Assembly: GCA_963724015.1 (NCBI GenBank)
Contig: CAVRTM010000004.1
Span: 434,001 to 498,000 of the forward strand
DNA length: 64,000 nt
Reading direction: 5' to 3'
Source: CAVRTM01 sp963724015
GTDB lineage: Bacteria; Actinomycetota; Actinomycetes; Actinomycetales; Dermatophilaceae
The notes under the pieces are model-generated. The model was given only the letters and a program-made list of their open reading frames with translations. It made no database searches and was not told the origin of the DNA. Numbering within the stretch: the first letter of the stretch is position 1; every line of letters begins with the position of its first letter. The translations under genes were made by a program, and so were the position numbers. Positions 27,958 through 37,845 of the stretch are shown piece by piece.

Positions 27958-30173
27958 TCAGGGCGCGGCCACCAGGGCGAGGGCGTCAGCGAGCCGGTCG
28001 ACCGTGACGCTGGCCGGGCGCATCCGCGGTTCGGTGGCGACCACGGCGGCCAACGAGGTGACGCGCTCGCGGGCGTCGGCGACCGCAGCGGCCAGCTCCG
28101 TCGGAGCGGGAAGGGCACCGCGCATCGGCCAGCAGGCGGGACTGGTCGGCCAGCTCCGCGCACGCGCGGGCCAGCTCCGGTGAGCGAACGCCGGGCTCGG
28201 CCACCACCGCGGCCAGGCTCCGCGCATGGGAGCCGCAGGCGCCGAGCAGGCTGAGCCGATGCCGCAGCCGTCCGCGGTCCACCCCGAGCAGGCCACCTCG
28301 GGAGACGGCCCGGTAGGTCTGCACCACCTGCCGGCCCCAGGCGTCAAGACCGACACTCAAGGCCAGCAGGTCGGTGCCCGTGCCCAGCCGCAGGTGGTCG
28401 GCGCACCCGTCGAGCAGGTCCGCCAGCTGGTGCAGGAAGCCCGCGCGGGCCGCTCGGGCCGTTGCTCGCGTCCCGGTCGGCAGGACCAGCACGGACACGG
28501 CCACGCCGATCGCGGCGCCGGCGGCCGTCTCCTCCAGGCGGAGCACCAGCACCGCGTCGGTGAAGGTGTTCAGCAGGGTGTACATCTGGCCGAGCATCAA
28601 CGTGAAGAAGAAGATCATCGCGGCGTACGACAGCTGCTGGACGTAGAACGCCAGGAAGATGCACGCGAACAGCCCCGCGAGCGTCGCGACGTGGTGGCCC
28701 GTGGTCACGTGCGCCAGACGCGATCGCGCCGACCAGCCCGGCCATCGTGCCGGCGACACGGGCCACGCTGCGCTGGAACGTCTCGCCGGTGTTGGACGCG
28801 CCCGTGAACGCGATGAACGCGGCGATGACCGCCCAGTAGTAGCGCTGCGGGGAGATGGCCTCACCGGCGACGATGGCCAGCGCCGCGGCCAGCGCGGCCT
28901 GCACCGCCTGACGGGTGGTCAGCCTCAGCCGTGACGGCGACCACCACGACCGACCCTCGCTCTCCTCGACCGCGCTGGAGGCCACCGCCGCCGACCCCGG
29001 CAGGTTGCCGGAGAACAAGGTGATGACCGGCTCGAAGGCGGACGCGTCCTCGCTCTCGTCGAGCGGGTCGCCGCGGTCGGTGCGGTTCGTGGCCGGGTCG
29101 TCCAGCTCTGCGGTGCTCCACTGCTCCACCAGGTGGAGCAGGTCTGTAGCGGCCCACACGAGTCGTCGTACCCCGGCAACCTGCGACCTGGTCTCCTGCT
29201 CCAGCGTGGCGACCCACTGGTGCGCCTGCTCGCTGACGCCCCACCCCAGCGACCGCAGCAGGCGGCGGATGTCGCCGACCAGCTGGGCCGGTAGCTGGTC
29301 CTTGTGTCGCGCCAGGTCGAGCACGGCGGCGGCTGCCTCGTCCATGGCGATCTCGATGTCGACCGCCCACCGGCGCACCTGACCGGGCCGCAGACCGGCA
29401 GGAACCGCCCGCGGGTCGCCCAGCTGGCCGTCCATCAGCAGCGCGATCTCGGACAGCTGCACCAGCTGGCCGCGCAGCCGGCGCCGGGGCGCGTCCGCGT
29501 CGGGTTCCTCGAGGACGTCCAGCATCGCCGAGATCCCCGCACGGGCACGGGCGCGCAGCGCATCGACGGTGCGCCGCAGCCGCACCTGCGGGTTGCCGCG
29601 CAGGACGGTCAGCAGCAGCAGCCCGACCCATGTCGACGCGACCACGATGGCACCGACCAGGAACGGCAGTGCGGCCAGCGGCGGGTGCAGGAACAGCGCG
29701 AAGAAGAAGCCCTGCCAGCCCAGGAAGCCGTAGGTGAACCATCGTGGGCCGAACCGGCGGACCCAGACCGCAGCGAAGGAGACCAGGACGAAGGTGACCA
29801 GACCGAGGAGGTGCTGCGTGGCGGTGGCCACGCCCAGCGCCGCGCCGGCCGAGGCCGCCAGGGGCACGCCGGCCATCGTGCGCAGCGTCGCAGTACGCGA
29901 CGGCTCGCTCACCGAGGTGGCGACGAGCATGGCCACGATCGCCCCGATCAGCACGGCCAGGGTCGGGGGCACCCCGAGGACGCGGGCGTAGACGAGCTCC
30001 ACCAGCACGGTCGTGGCCACGGCCAGCACAGCCTTGAGCGCCTGCCGGAGCCGGCCCAGGCCGGGGTCGGAGGCGACCAGCCGGTCGCCAGCGTCCTGGA
30101 TGGCGGCCCGAGCCCGCGCCGCGCCCGCCTCGGGCAGCCCCCTGAACGCTCCCGCGCGGGTGATGGGCTGCAT
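27958..30173 (-). CDS. FUSC-family membrane protein (two frameshifts)
   Basis: About 738 residues with two membrane blocks, each followed by a cytosolic helical region, the layout of FUSC/YccS/aromatic-acid-exporter proteins. The first block ('VLIGAIVAMLVATSV', 'FTYGFLGWQGFFFALFLHPPL') is at about 50-170; the second ('AISPQRYYWAVIAAFIAFTG', 'FYVQQLSYAAMIFFFTLMLG') at about 430-540. The conserved 'YYWAVIAAFI' and 'RVAGTMAGL' fit the FUSC domain. Frames change near 28712 and 28133; the restored C-terminus ends at 27958. ATG 30173. It probably exports an organic acid or amphipathic compound. Converges with the phosphodiesterase gene. Confidence 0.82.
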
Positions 30174-30280
30174 GGGTGCCGATCCTTCCAGACAGGCGAT
30201 GGTCGGGCTGCGCGCAGCGCCGGACGCGCCCGTCCCGGGGCACCTCCGCGACCAGCTGGACCGGCGGCGCGCCGAACGGC

Positions 30281-32113
30281 TCACCGACAGCGCTGTTGCT
30301 CGAGGTCCACAACGGTGAGCGTGGTACCGAGAATCGACTGCTGGCAGCCGTGGGTCCGCGCCCATGTCACCACGTCCGCGACGAAGGAGCCCCTCAATAC
30401 CGCGGGGGTGCCCCCAGGGTCGTGCGCATAGGGGCCCGCCAGCACGACATAACGCAGCTTGTCGTGGTCCACCCACGTCTTGATCGCACCCACCGTCGGG
30501 GTCGGCGTGTGCCCCGTGAACCCACCCAACGGCAACACAGCCCCTGCGCTCTGGAGCTGGAGCCGACCGGCAGGCGTCGCGGTGGGCACCGCCGCCAGCC
30601 ATGTCTCGCCGTGATGATGGTCGCGCAGGAAGGTGACGAGCGCAGCGGGGTACGGCGTGACCGCGGGACCAGGGTCGGCGCCGGCGAGCGGGTTGGCACC
30701 GGTGACCGGCCGTCGCAGGGTCGCCAGCCCGAACACCGTAGGGCCGGTCAGGAGCGAGACACCCAGGCCCGCCGTCGCCACCGCCAGGAACAGCCTCCCG
30801 GGCCGTCCCGGGGGAACGGCTCCCCGCAGCAACAGCCCAACCGCGGGCAGGGCAGCGCCCAGGATGACCAGCGTCGACCACAGGGGCAGGAGCCGGTAGC
30901 CGTACGCGACGTGTGCCGAATACACCACACCGGCAAGGGCCACCAGGAGCCCGTAGCGCAGCCGACGGGCACCCCACAGGTCTGCTGCCGACATGCCGAC
31001 GAGCGCGGCCACCGCCGGCGCGGCGAGCGCGGTGTAGTAGGGGTGCATGGGACCCGACATCAGGCTGAAGACGGTTGTCGTGGCGACGAGCCAGCCGCCG
31101 AACAGCAGGTAGCCCGCCGGAACGCTCGGCCGCCGCGAGATCAGCGTCGGTATGAGGAGGGCGCACAGGGCCGGCGGCAACAGCCATCCGATCTGGCCGC
31201 TGAACGGCTGGCTCAGGAGCCGCAACGGCCCCGGCGCCCCGGAGACCGGATCAGCGCCGAACGCGCCCCCGGGGCCGAGACGGCTGAAGCCATTCTGTCC
31301 CACGATGAGGTTGATGACACTGCCGCCGCTGGAGTCGGCATACGGTCGTGCGCTGGCCGGTGTGGAGAGCACCGCGACCACCCACCAGAGCCCGGCCGCC
31401 GCAGTCGTGACGGCGACGAGCCCGAGCCGCCGAAGCTGGTGGCTCCGGCCCCGGGTGCCGGACCTGAGCAGGACCAGCGCCATCGCCGGGGCCGGCAGGA
31501 ACGCGACCATCCACTTGGTGAGGAAGCCCAGACCGAGCAACGCCCCGGTGGCAACGAGCCACCCGGAGTGCTCGGACCGCGTCGCCCGCACGGTGCAGTA
31601 CGCCGCACAGGTGACCACGAGCGTCAGCAGCGTGTCGGGGTCGTTGAACCGGGCCAGGACCAGGAACACCGGGGTCGTGGCGAGGATGAGGATGCTGATC
31701 AATGCCGCACGCCGACCGGACAGGAGCCGGACGGTGCGGTGGAGGACGAACAACGTCCCCACCGACTCCACGATCTGTGGCAGCACAACGCTCCAGCTGG
31801 ACAGGTCGAACAGCCGGACCGACAGGGCCATGAGCCACAGCGCTGCGGGTGGCTTGTCGGTGGAGACGGCATTGCCGACCTCCAGGCTGCCGAAGAAGGC
31901 GGCCCACCAGCTGTGCGCGCCTGCCTGTGCCGCCGCCGAGTAGTAGGCGTTGGCCCAGCCCTGCTGGTCGAGGTCCCAGGCATAGACCGCCGCGGCCGCC
32001 GCGAGGATGGCCGTGAGGATCATCCCCTCCCAGTGGCGGGCGGTCGCGTGTGCGGCCGCGAGCCAGGTCGGCCGATCCCCGTTCCGGCTCGGATGGGAGG
32101 CGACGTCGGCCAC
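30281..32113 (-). CDS. GT39-type (ArnT/PMT-like) polyprenol-dependent glycosyltransferase
   Basis: 610 residues, about 11-13 helices, intact. The catalytic first loop is 'YAWDLDQQGWANAYYSAAAQAGAHSW', here seen as WDLDQQGWANAYYSAAAQ with the acidic residue typical of the superfamily. It is followed by 'STDKPPAALWLMAL' and the second acidic motif 'ARFNDPDTLLTLV'. A C-terminal extracytoplasmic domain of about 120 residues follows. It should transfer a sugar from a lipid-linked donor to a cell-envelope acceptor outside the membrane. GTG 32113 has 'ggaggg' upstream. Upstream of the FUSC gene (107-bp gap), so possibly co-transcribed. Confidence 0.88.
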   Translation of the reverse strand: MADVASHPSRNGDRPTWLAAAHATARHWEGMILTAILAAAAAVYAWDLDQQGWANAYYSAAAQAGAHSWWAAFFGSLEVGNAVSTDKPPAALWLMALSVRLFDLSSWSVVLPQIVESVGTLFVLHRTVRLLSGRRAALISILILATTPVFLVLARFNDPDTLLTLVVTCAAYCTVRATRSEHSGWLVATGALLGLGFLTKWMVAFLPAPAMALVLLRSGTRGRSHQLRRLGLVAVTTAAAGLWWVVAVLSTPASARPYADSSGGSVINLIVGQNGFSRLGPGGAFGADPVSGAPGPLRLLSQPFSGQIGWLLPPALCALLIPTLISRRPSVPAGYLLFGGWLVATTTVFSLMSGPMHPYYTALAAPAVAALVGMSAADLWGARRLRYGLLVALAGVVYSAHVAYGYRLLPLWSTLVILGAALPAVGLLLRGAVPPGRPGRLFLAVATAGLGVSLLTGPTVFGLATLRRPVTGANPLAGADPGPAVTPYPAALVTFLRDHHHGETWLAAVPTATPAGRLQLQSAGAVLPLGGFTGHTPTPTVGAIKTWVDHDKLRYVVLAGPYAHDPGGTPAVLRGSFVADVVTWARTHGCQQSILGTTLTVVDLEQQRCR

Positions 32114-32640
32114 GTGTGGCTACCCTCCGGTCTGTTCAGGCGGGGCCGGGTCGCCCCGCCATCGGATGTTCTCCGGCGTTGGTCCGGACGAACCATCATG
32201 AGCCGACCCGGCCTCGGATTTTGGCCTCGATGGCCCGGCCTGCCCCGTCCAGGTACTTCCCTCACCAGCCCCCGAACGGGCGGCCGGGTGTACCCCACGC
32301 CGTGACGGGCGTACACCCGCGGTCCCATGCCTCACGCGTCGATTCCTTGGGGCCGGAGGACGTCCGGTGTGCTCTCAGGCTAGGCCACGGAAATGGTTCG
32401 GCCAACGCCCAACGCCCTCGTCCGGTGCCCCTTCGCCTGGCCTGCAGGTGACGTACGGCCCGGGTTCAGGGAGCTCCCATGGACACAGGGTTAGGTCGGT
32501 GTGTCCGTGACGGTGCGTGACGCTGACGGAGGGCGGGCCATGGCGATCGAGGTGCAGTGCCTTCATGGTCTGGGTAGGTGCCGGCGCCTGGTCGGGCCGA
32601 TGGGAACACGACCGGCTTCGGGTCGTCGGCCCGGCCGGCG
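32114..32640. other. 527-bp divergent intergenic region with an inverted repeat
   Basis: No gene is supported between the GT39 gene and the purple acid phosphatase. A 9-bp inverted repeat CGGGTGTAC...GTACACCCG has its arms at 32285-32293 and 32311-32319 and could be an operator or hairpin. A 10-bp direct repeat, CGTGACGGTG/CGTGACGCTG, is at 32506-32525, upstream of the phosphatase. Confidence 0.5.
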
Positions 32641-33987
32641 GTGAGGCAGGTGAGGCGCGGCGCCGCAGCGCGGGCTCTGCGCCTGGGGGGCGTCGTCGCT
32701 CGTCGCTCGTCGCTGGGAACGGAGGCGTCAGGACGTCGCCTGGCGCTCCTGGTGGGCACAGGGGCCACGCTGGCGGTCGTGCTGGGCTACCTCCTGGGGG
32801 GCGGTGGGGCGAGGGAGTCGACGGCGTGGCCGCTGCAGGGCAGCACCCAGGTCGACGAGGTGCACCTGAGCTGGACCGGTGACCCGCGGACCACGGTCGC
32901 CATCGCCTGGCGCAGCACGCCGTGGGCGGGAGACGGTGCACTGGTGGAGATCAACCACCGATGGCGGGAGTTTCCGGCTCACGCCGCCTCGCCGCGGCCG
33001 GTGGGCCCGGACGCCTACGAGGACGTGCGGGTGAGCGGGCTGCGCCCGGGCACCAGGTACCCCTATGCGATCCGGTCGCGGGCCGGCGTGGTCTCCGAGG
33101 GTGTCCTCACGACGGCGCCGGCTCAGCCGGCGCCGTTCCGGTTCGATGTCTTCGCCGACCAGGGCGACTGCACCCACAACCATGCGGCGTGCCGGGTCAT
33201 CGCCGGCATCGCCGCGGACCGGCCGGCGTTCGTGCTGGGAGCGGGTGACCTCAGCTACGCCAACGAGCACGGCCCCGGGATCTGGGACCAGTGGCTCGAC
33301 CAGGTCCAGGCCTACACCAAGACCGCGCCGTTGATGCCCACCGTGGGCAACCACGAGTTCCCGGCCGGTGACCCCACGGGCGTGTACGCCGACCCGCTCG
33401 CCGACTTCAAGGGTCACTTCGTGCTGCCGCCGACCGCTCACGAGGACTACTACTCGTTCACCTACTCGGGGGTGCACGTGGTGGCGCTGCCCGACACCTA
33501 CGTGCCGATGGGGCCGGGCAGCCCGTTCCGGCGCTGGCTGGAGGCGGACCTCACCGCAGCCGGCCGCGACCCCCTCGTGCGCTGGACGGTGGCGTTCGAC
33601 CATCGCCCGTTCTACAGCTCCGGCCGCCGCCACGGCCCCTACGAGGCCTTCGTCCACGACGAGCTGCCGACCCTCGAGCAGCATCACGTCGACCTCGTCC
33701 TCAGCGGCCACGAGCACAACTACGAACGCACGCTGCCCCTGCATGGCGGGTCAGTGGTCTCGCGGGACAGGACGCACGTCCAGAAGGGGCAGGGCACCAC
33801 CTACGTCCTGACCGGCGGCGGGGGAGCCGGCACCTACGACGACTTCGGCCCGATGCCGGCCTGGGACGCGATCCGCGGGGTCCACCATGAGCACGTGCGG
33901 ATCGACGTGACCCCGACAGCGCTGCACGTGCGCGCGATCACCGACTTCGGCAAGACCCTCGACGACTTCACCATCACCGCACGGTGA
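32641..33987 (+). CDS. Purple acid phosphatase-like metallophosphoesterase
   Basis: About 448 residues, with one N-terminal membrane segment ('LALLVGTGATLAVVLGYLLG') and then an outward-facing catalytic part. It has an FN3-like PAP N-domain ('VHLSWTGDPRTTVAIAWRS') and a calcineurin-like domain with 'VFADQGDC', 'GAGDLSYANEHG' (Tyr metal ligand), 'PTVGNHEFPAGD', 'VAFDHRPFYSS' and 'SGHEHNYER'. These are the metal ligands of purple acid phosphatases; the first motif reads DQG where DxG is usual. It releases phosphate from organic esters outside the cell. Start uncertain: GTG at 32578, 32641 or 32650, the last having 'gtgagg' close by. Intact frame. Confidence 0.88.
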   Translation: MRQVRRGAAARALRLGGVVARRSSLGTEASGRRLALLVGTGATLAVVLGYLLGGGGARESTAWPLQGSTQVDEVHLSWTGDPRTTVAIAWRSTPWAGDGALVEINHRWREFPAHAASPRPVGPDAYEDVRVSGLRPGTRYPYAIRSRAGVVSEGVLTTAPAQPAPFRFDVFADQGDCTHNHAACRVIAGIAADRPAFVLGAGDLSYANEHGPGIWDQWLDQVQAYTKTAPLMPTVGNHEFPAGDPTGVYADPLADFKGHFVLPPTAHEDYYSFTYSGVHVVALPDTYVPMGPGSPFRRWLEADLTAAGRDPLVRWTVAFDHRPFYSSGRRHGPYEAFVHDELPTLEQHHVDLVLSGHEHNYERTLPLHGGSVVSRDRTHVQKGQGTTYVLTGGGGAGTYDDFGPMPAWDAIRGVHHEHVRIDVTPTALHVRAITDFGKTLDDFTITAR

Positions 33988-34077
33988 CCACACGAGTAAG
34001 CCGCACGTCGAGGCCTGCGCGGCAGACTGGGCATGGGGGTTCGGTGCGGCCTCGCGCCTGCCGGTGAGCCGAAAACC

Positions 34078-34099
34078 GTTCAGGCGGTGTTCAGGCCCG
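34078..34099 (+). promoter_or_regulatory. 11-bp tandem repeat GTTCAGG in the promoter of the fourfold-repeat membrane protein
   Basis: GTTCAGGCGGT and GTTCAGGCCCG are adjacent 11-bp repeats ending 19 bp before the ATG at 34119. The spacing equals one helical turn, as for OmpR/PhoB-type regulators. The regulator encoded at 35044, two genes downstream, is the obvious candidate to bind here. Confidence 0.6.
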
Positions 34100-34118
34100 C
34101 TGTGCGAAGGTCGCTGAC

Positions 34119-34943
34119 ATGACGACCAACAACGAGGCCCGGCTCGACGAGGGCTGGCGCGCGCAGATGTGGAGCAAGGTCCCAGAAGTCACGGTGTTCT
34201 TCTGGGTCATCAAGGTGATGGCCACTACGGTCGGAGAGACGGCGGCCGACTTCCTCAACGAGAACCTCGGCCTCGGTCTCACCGTGACCAGCTACATCAT
34301 GGGCGCCCTGTTGCTGGTCGCGCTCTTCTTCCAGTTCCGGGTCCGTCGGTACGTGCCTGCCGTCTACTGGCTCGCGGTGGTGCTGATCAGCGTGGTCGGC
34401 ACGCTGATCACGGACAACCTCACCGACAACATGGGGGTGCCGCTGACGACCACGACCGCCATCTTTGCCGTGGCACTCGCGGTCACCTTTGCGGCGTGGT
34501 ACCGCAGGGAGGGGACGCTCTCGATCCACAGCATCACCTCGACGCGTCGTGAAGCCTTCTACTGGTTGGCCATTCTCTTCACATTTGCCTTGGGCACTGC
34601 CGCCGGCGACCTGGTCGCGGAGAAGCTGAGTGTCGGGTATCTGCTGTCCGCGCTGATGTTCGCCGCGGTCATCGCCGTGGTGGCTCTTGCGCACTTCCGG
34701 CTGGGCCTCAACGCGGTGCTCGCGTTCTGGATCGCCTACATCCTGACCCGGCCGCTCGGGGCGTCGATGGGTGACTACCTCTCGCAGGCGCCGGGCGACG
34801 GCGGCCTTGGGCTGGGGACCATCGGCACCAGCGTCCTCTTCCTGGCCACGATCCTGGCACTGGTCGTCTACCTGACGGTCACCGGCAAGGACGCCCTGCT
34901 CGCCTCACGTCCGGACGACGAGCGGGAGTCGGCAACGGTCTGA
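34119..34943 (+). CDS. COG4705-type membrane protein with four W-x9-G-x4-D repeats
   Basis: 274 residues, about eight helices, intact. It opens 'KVPEVTVFFWVIKVMATTVG', typical of the uncharacterised COG4705 family. The sequence holds four copies of W-x9-G-x4-D: W29/G39/D44, W84/G94/D99, W149/G159/D164 and W204/G214/D219. Trp-to-Trp distances are 55, 65 and 55, so it looks like a duplicated pair of two-helix units. Each conserved Asp falls near a helix end or within the membrane, which suggests ion or metal passage, but no function is known to me. Preceded by an 11-bp tandem repeat and followed by a two-component system that probably controls it. Confidence 0.85.
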   Translation: MTTNNEARLDEGWRAQMWSKVPEVTVFFWVIKVMATTVGETAADFLNENLGLGLTVTSYIMGALLLVALFFQFRVRRYVPAVYWLAVVLISVVGTLITDNLTDNMGVPLTTTTAIFAVALAVTFAAWYRREGTLSIHSITSTRREAFYWLAILFTFALGTAAGDLVAEKLSVGYLLSALMFAAVIAVVALAHFRLGLNAVLAFWIAYILTRPLGASMGDYLSQAPGDGGLGLGTIGTSVLFLATILALVVYLTVTGKDALLASRPDDERESATV

Positions 34944-35043
34944 GCCAAGCGGCAGCCATGTACGTCGCAGCCGCCTGCCGGCCGGCAGCCCCACGGTGGT
35001 GACCGCCGCGGGGCTGCCCACGCGGGGTCGCGATACTTCACCC

Positions 35044-35715
35044 ATGGAAGCCTGCCGGGTGCTGGTGGTCGAGGACGACGCGTCGCTGCAGCAGACGGTG
35101 GCGCGCGGGCTCCGGGAGCATGGGATGTCAGTGGCCACGGCGCCGGACGGCGGCTCCGCCCTCGCCCGCATGGCGGACGGGGCCCACTTCGACGTCGTGG
35201 TCCTCGACATCGGCCTGCCCGACTCCGACGGGCGGGATGTGTGTCAGGCCATGAGGACTCGCGGCGTGCAGACCCCCGTGCTGTTCCTGACGGCCAGGGG
35301 ACAGGTCGGGGACGTTCTCGCCGGTTTTGCCGCCGGCGGGGACGACTACCTGGCCAAGCCCTTCCACTTCGGCGAGCTGCTGGCCCGCGTGTCGGCGCTT
35401 GCCCGTCGCCGGGACACGATGATCGAGCGTCATCCAGAGCGGACCCACCTCGACCCACTCACACACTCACTGGTGTCGTCCTCCGGCAGCTATGCGCTGA
35501 CACCCACCGAGTTCCGGCTGCTCGCGGCGCTGATGGCGGTGCCGGGCAAGGTCGTTCGTCGTCGCGCGCTGGTTGGCGCAGCGTGGCCGGAGGGGGCGAT
35601 GGTCAGCGACAACACCCTCGACCAGTACGTCGCGCGGCTCCGAAGAAAGCTCGCAGAGGCGGACGACACGGTGGCCATCACGACCGCACACGGCGTGGGA
35701 TACCGGTACGCGTGA
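35044..35715 (+). CDS. OmpR/PhoB-family response regulator
   Basis: 223 residues. Receiver: 'VLVVEDDASLQQTVARGL', phospho-Asp in 'VVVLDIGLPDSDGRD', Thr in 'VLFLTARGQVGD' and Lys in 'DYLAKPFHFGELLAR'. Winged-helix DNA-binding domain: 'YALTPTEFRLLAAL', 'DNTLDQYVARLRRKLAE' and 'ITTAHGVGYRY'. ATG 35044; the stop overlaps the kinase GTG (GTGA). It probably regulates the upstream membrane protein gene at 34119, whose promoter carries a matching tandem repeat; that link is inferred. Confidence 0.94.
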   Translation: MEACRVLVVEDDASLQQTVARGLREHGMSVATAPDGGSALARMADGAHFDVVVLDIGLPDSDGRDVCQAMRTRGVQTPVLFLTARGQVGDVLAGFAAGGDDYLAKPFHFGELLARVSALARRRDTMIERHPERTHLDPLTHSLVSSSGSYALTPTEFRLLAALMAVPGKVVRRRALVGAAWPEGAMVSDNTLDQYVARLRRKLAEADDTVAITTAHGVGYRYA

Positions 35716-37058
35716 GGAGGCCCAGGAGCCTGCGCGGGCGCGTGACCCTGGCCGCCACAGTGGGGCTCGCCCTGTGGGTGGCCGTGGTGACGGTCGCCTT
35801 CAACGTGGTCCTGGCGCACCGGCTGGCGGCTCAGGCCGACGACGTGCTCAAGGTGCGAGCGGAGGCTGCGGCCAGCACGCTGGGCGTCCTTCCCACCGGC
35901 TCCGTCGTCGTGCACGACACTCGTGGCGACGCCGCCATCGACGTGGGCACGTGGATCTTCCAGGGGCGTCGCCTGGTGGAGGGGCCGCCACTACAGACAA
36001 GCCTCGGGCGTCGCGCGTCGATGCTCGCCGAGAGCGGTGCCCGCTTCAGCCAGACCGATCCGCCGGGGTCGGTCCGGCTGTACGCCCACCCTGTGCACGC
36101 CGGGGGCCGTGAGGTGGCGACCGTGGTGACGTCCGTCAGCCTGGCTCCCTACGCCCAGACACGGCTGGCAGCGCTCTGGGGTACTGCGACGCTCGCCCTC
36201 CTGCTGCTGGCCGGCGTCTTCCTGGTAGTTCGCGCCGCCGTGACGCGGGCGCTGTCGCCCGTGGAGGCGATGACGCGGCAGGCCCAGGCATGGAGCGTCC
36301 ACGACATCACCCGCAGGTTCGGCGACCAGCAGCGGCCCACCGAGCTGGCGGCGTTGGCGCGCACCCTCGACGCCCTGCTGGCCCGACTGGCGGCGGTGCT
36401 CCGCCACGAGAAACAACTGGCCGCGGAGTTGTCTCACGAGCTCCGCACGCCGTTGGCTCGCATCGTGGCCGAGACGAGCCTGCTCCAGGAACGCACACGA
36501 GGTCCGGACGAGCTGGCCACGGCCCACGCCTCGATCGCCCAGAGCGCGCAGGAGCTCGTCGACATCCTGGAGACGCTGCTGGCCACCGCACGCACCGAGG
36601 CCGGCGCCCCCGCTGGTCGCTGCGACGTGGCCGAGGTCGTGGCCGCGCTGGCCGCGCGGCTGGGCCAGGTCGACTCGGACGTGAAGGTCACGGTGGTACG
36701 CCGAGGGGGCGAGACGTGCGTCGGAGCTGACGCCGCCGTCGTCGAGCGGGCCCTTGCGCCTGTCGTCGACAACGCCCTGCGGTATGCCGTCCATGAGGTG
36801 CGCCTCGAGGTGTCCAGGACAGCCGGGACCGCCGACGCCGTCCTCGTGGACGTGCTGGACGACGGTCCGGGCATCGCTCCGCAGAGCCTGGAGGGGCTCT
36901 TCGAGGCCGGCCGGCGGGGGGACCCTGCTGATGGCCACCAGGGCGCCGGGCTGGGGCTTGCACTGGCACGCAGGCTGGTGGTCGCCTGCGGCGGTGCCAT
37001 CACGGTGATGCCCTCAGAGCGCGGCGCGGCCTTCCGGCTGACGCTGCCGGCCGGATAA
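35712..37058 (+). CDS. Membrane sensor histidine kinase with HAMP domain
   Basis: 448 residues. Two helices (about 12-34 and 155-178) flank an extracytoplasmic sensor of about 120 residues. A HAMP domain ('RAAVTRALSPVEAMTRQA') follows, then HisKA with 'LAAELSHELRTPLARIVAE' and HATPase_c with 'APVVDNALRYAVHE', 'VDVLDDGPGIAP' and 'HQGAGLGLALARRLV'. GTG 35712 overlaps the regulator stop, giving tight coupling. Intact frame. The sensed signal is unknown. Confidence 0.94.
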   Translation: MRRPRSLRGRVTLAATVGLALWVAVVTVAFNVVLAHRLAAQADDVLKVRAEAAASTLGVLPTGSVVVHDTRGDAAIDVGTWIFQGRRLVEGPPLQTSLGRRASMLAESGARFSQTDPPGSVRLYAHPVHAGGREVATVVTSVSLAPYAQTRLAALWGTATLALLLLAGVFLVVRAAVTRALSPVEAMTRQAQAWSVHDITRRFGDQQRPTELAALARTLDALLARLAAVLRHEKQLAAELSHELRTPLARIVAETSLLQERTRGPDELATAHASIAQSAQELVDILETLLATARTEAGAPAGRCDVAEVVAALAARLGQVDSDVKVTVVRRGGETCVGADAAVVERALAPVVDNALRYAVHEVRLEVSRTAGTADAVLVDVLDDGPGIAPQSLEGLFEAGRRGDPADGHQGAGLGLALARRLVVACGGAITVMPSERGAAFRLTLPAG

Positions 37059-37206
37059 AGGCGGGACACCCCGTTCACGTTGGCCTGGCCTCCTGCTCGG
37101 CTTCGCCTCCCGAGTCGACGAACCGCATGAGCTGCGCCGCGGCCCGATCTCACGCAGCCATTGTCGACGGCTGCGCCATGTCGTGGCGGAACGTACGATG
37201 CCGAGC

Positions 37207-37716
37207 ATGAGGCTGTTGGTCGTGGCTGGGCTGGCGTCCAGCGCCGTCCTGGCCGGGTGCGGAGGTGCTGAGACGCCGACTGGGTCCGTAGCTGGGCAGA
37301 CGGTCACGGTGACCGCGTCGCCGTCGAAGAATCCGAACGACGTGATCAGCCTTGGCGACGATGACACCAAGGGGCGCGAGGTGGTCCTCACGAAGGAGAA
37401 TGGGGCGCGGTGCTACTACCCCGCCGGCCTGCTGGCGCGCGTCACCCGTGACCGTCCAGCTCCGGGCGTGCAGATCATCGTCCGGAACGCCCAGGCGTGG
37501 AAGTCCGGTGACGTGACGTTTGTGGGAGTGGTCTCCGACACCACCTCAGGGACCTGGGTCGTCGAGGACGACGGATCGATCTTTGCCCTGGACTCGGGCG
37601 CCGCAGCCATGACGACCTACCCGCTGATCAGCATCGGCGAGCACGACCGGGTGGACCCGGACGACCAGGGACGGGATACGGCCCGCGGGTGCACCCTGGC
37701 GGCGGCCGACGGCTGA
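37207..37716 (+). CDS. Secreted lipoprotein of unknown function
   Basis: 169 residues from ATG 37207 (an in-frame upstream ATG at 37183 is less likely because it would precede the signal peptide). 'MRLLVVAGLASSAVLAGCGG' is a lipoprotein signal with lipobox LAGC. After a Thr/Ser-rich linker, a small beta-rich domain of about 120 residues ends '...GRDTARGCTLAAADG', with Cys residues that may form a disulfide. No family recognised. It stands alone, 148 bp after the kinase gene. Confidence 0.75.
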   Translation: MRLLVVAGLASSAVLAGCGGAETPTGSVAGQTVTVTASPSKNPNDVISLGDDDTKGREVVLTKENGARCYYPAGLLARVTRDRPAPGVQIIVRNAQAWKSGDVTFVGVVSDTTSGTWVVEDDGSIFALDSGAAAMTTYPLISIGEHDRVDPDDQGRDTARGCTLAAADG

Positions 37717-37845
37717 GCGGTGCACGAATTACGCCCCCACCCTCCCAGGAGGAGGGCGGTGGCGCCTCTCATACGCCGCCGCGGGGAGGGACCGGAACTC
37801 CAAGACCAGTGCTGGCAGCAGGGTCGAACGGTCAGCCAAACGGCC

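Noticed and set aside
32506..32525. 10-bp direct repeat CGTGACGGTG/CGTGACGCTG before the purple acid phosphatase as a PHO box
   Set aside because: The spacing is 10 rather than 11 bp and the sequence does not match the PHO-box unit; noted only in the intergenic entry.
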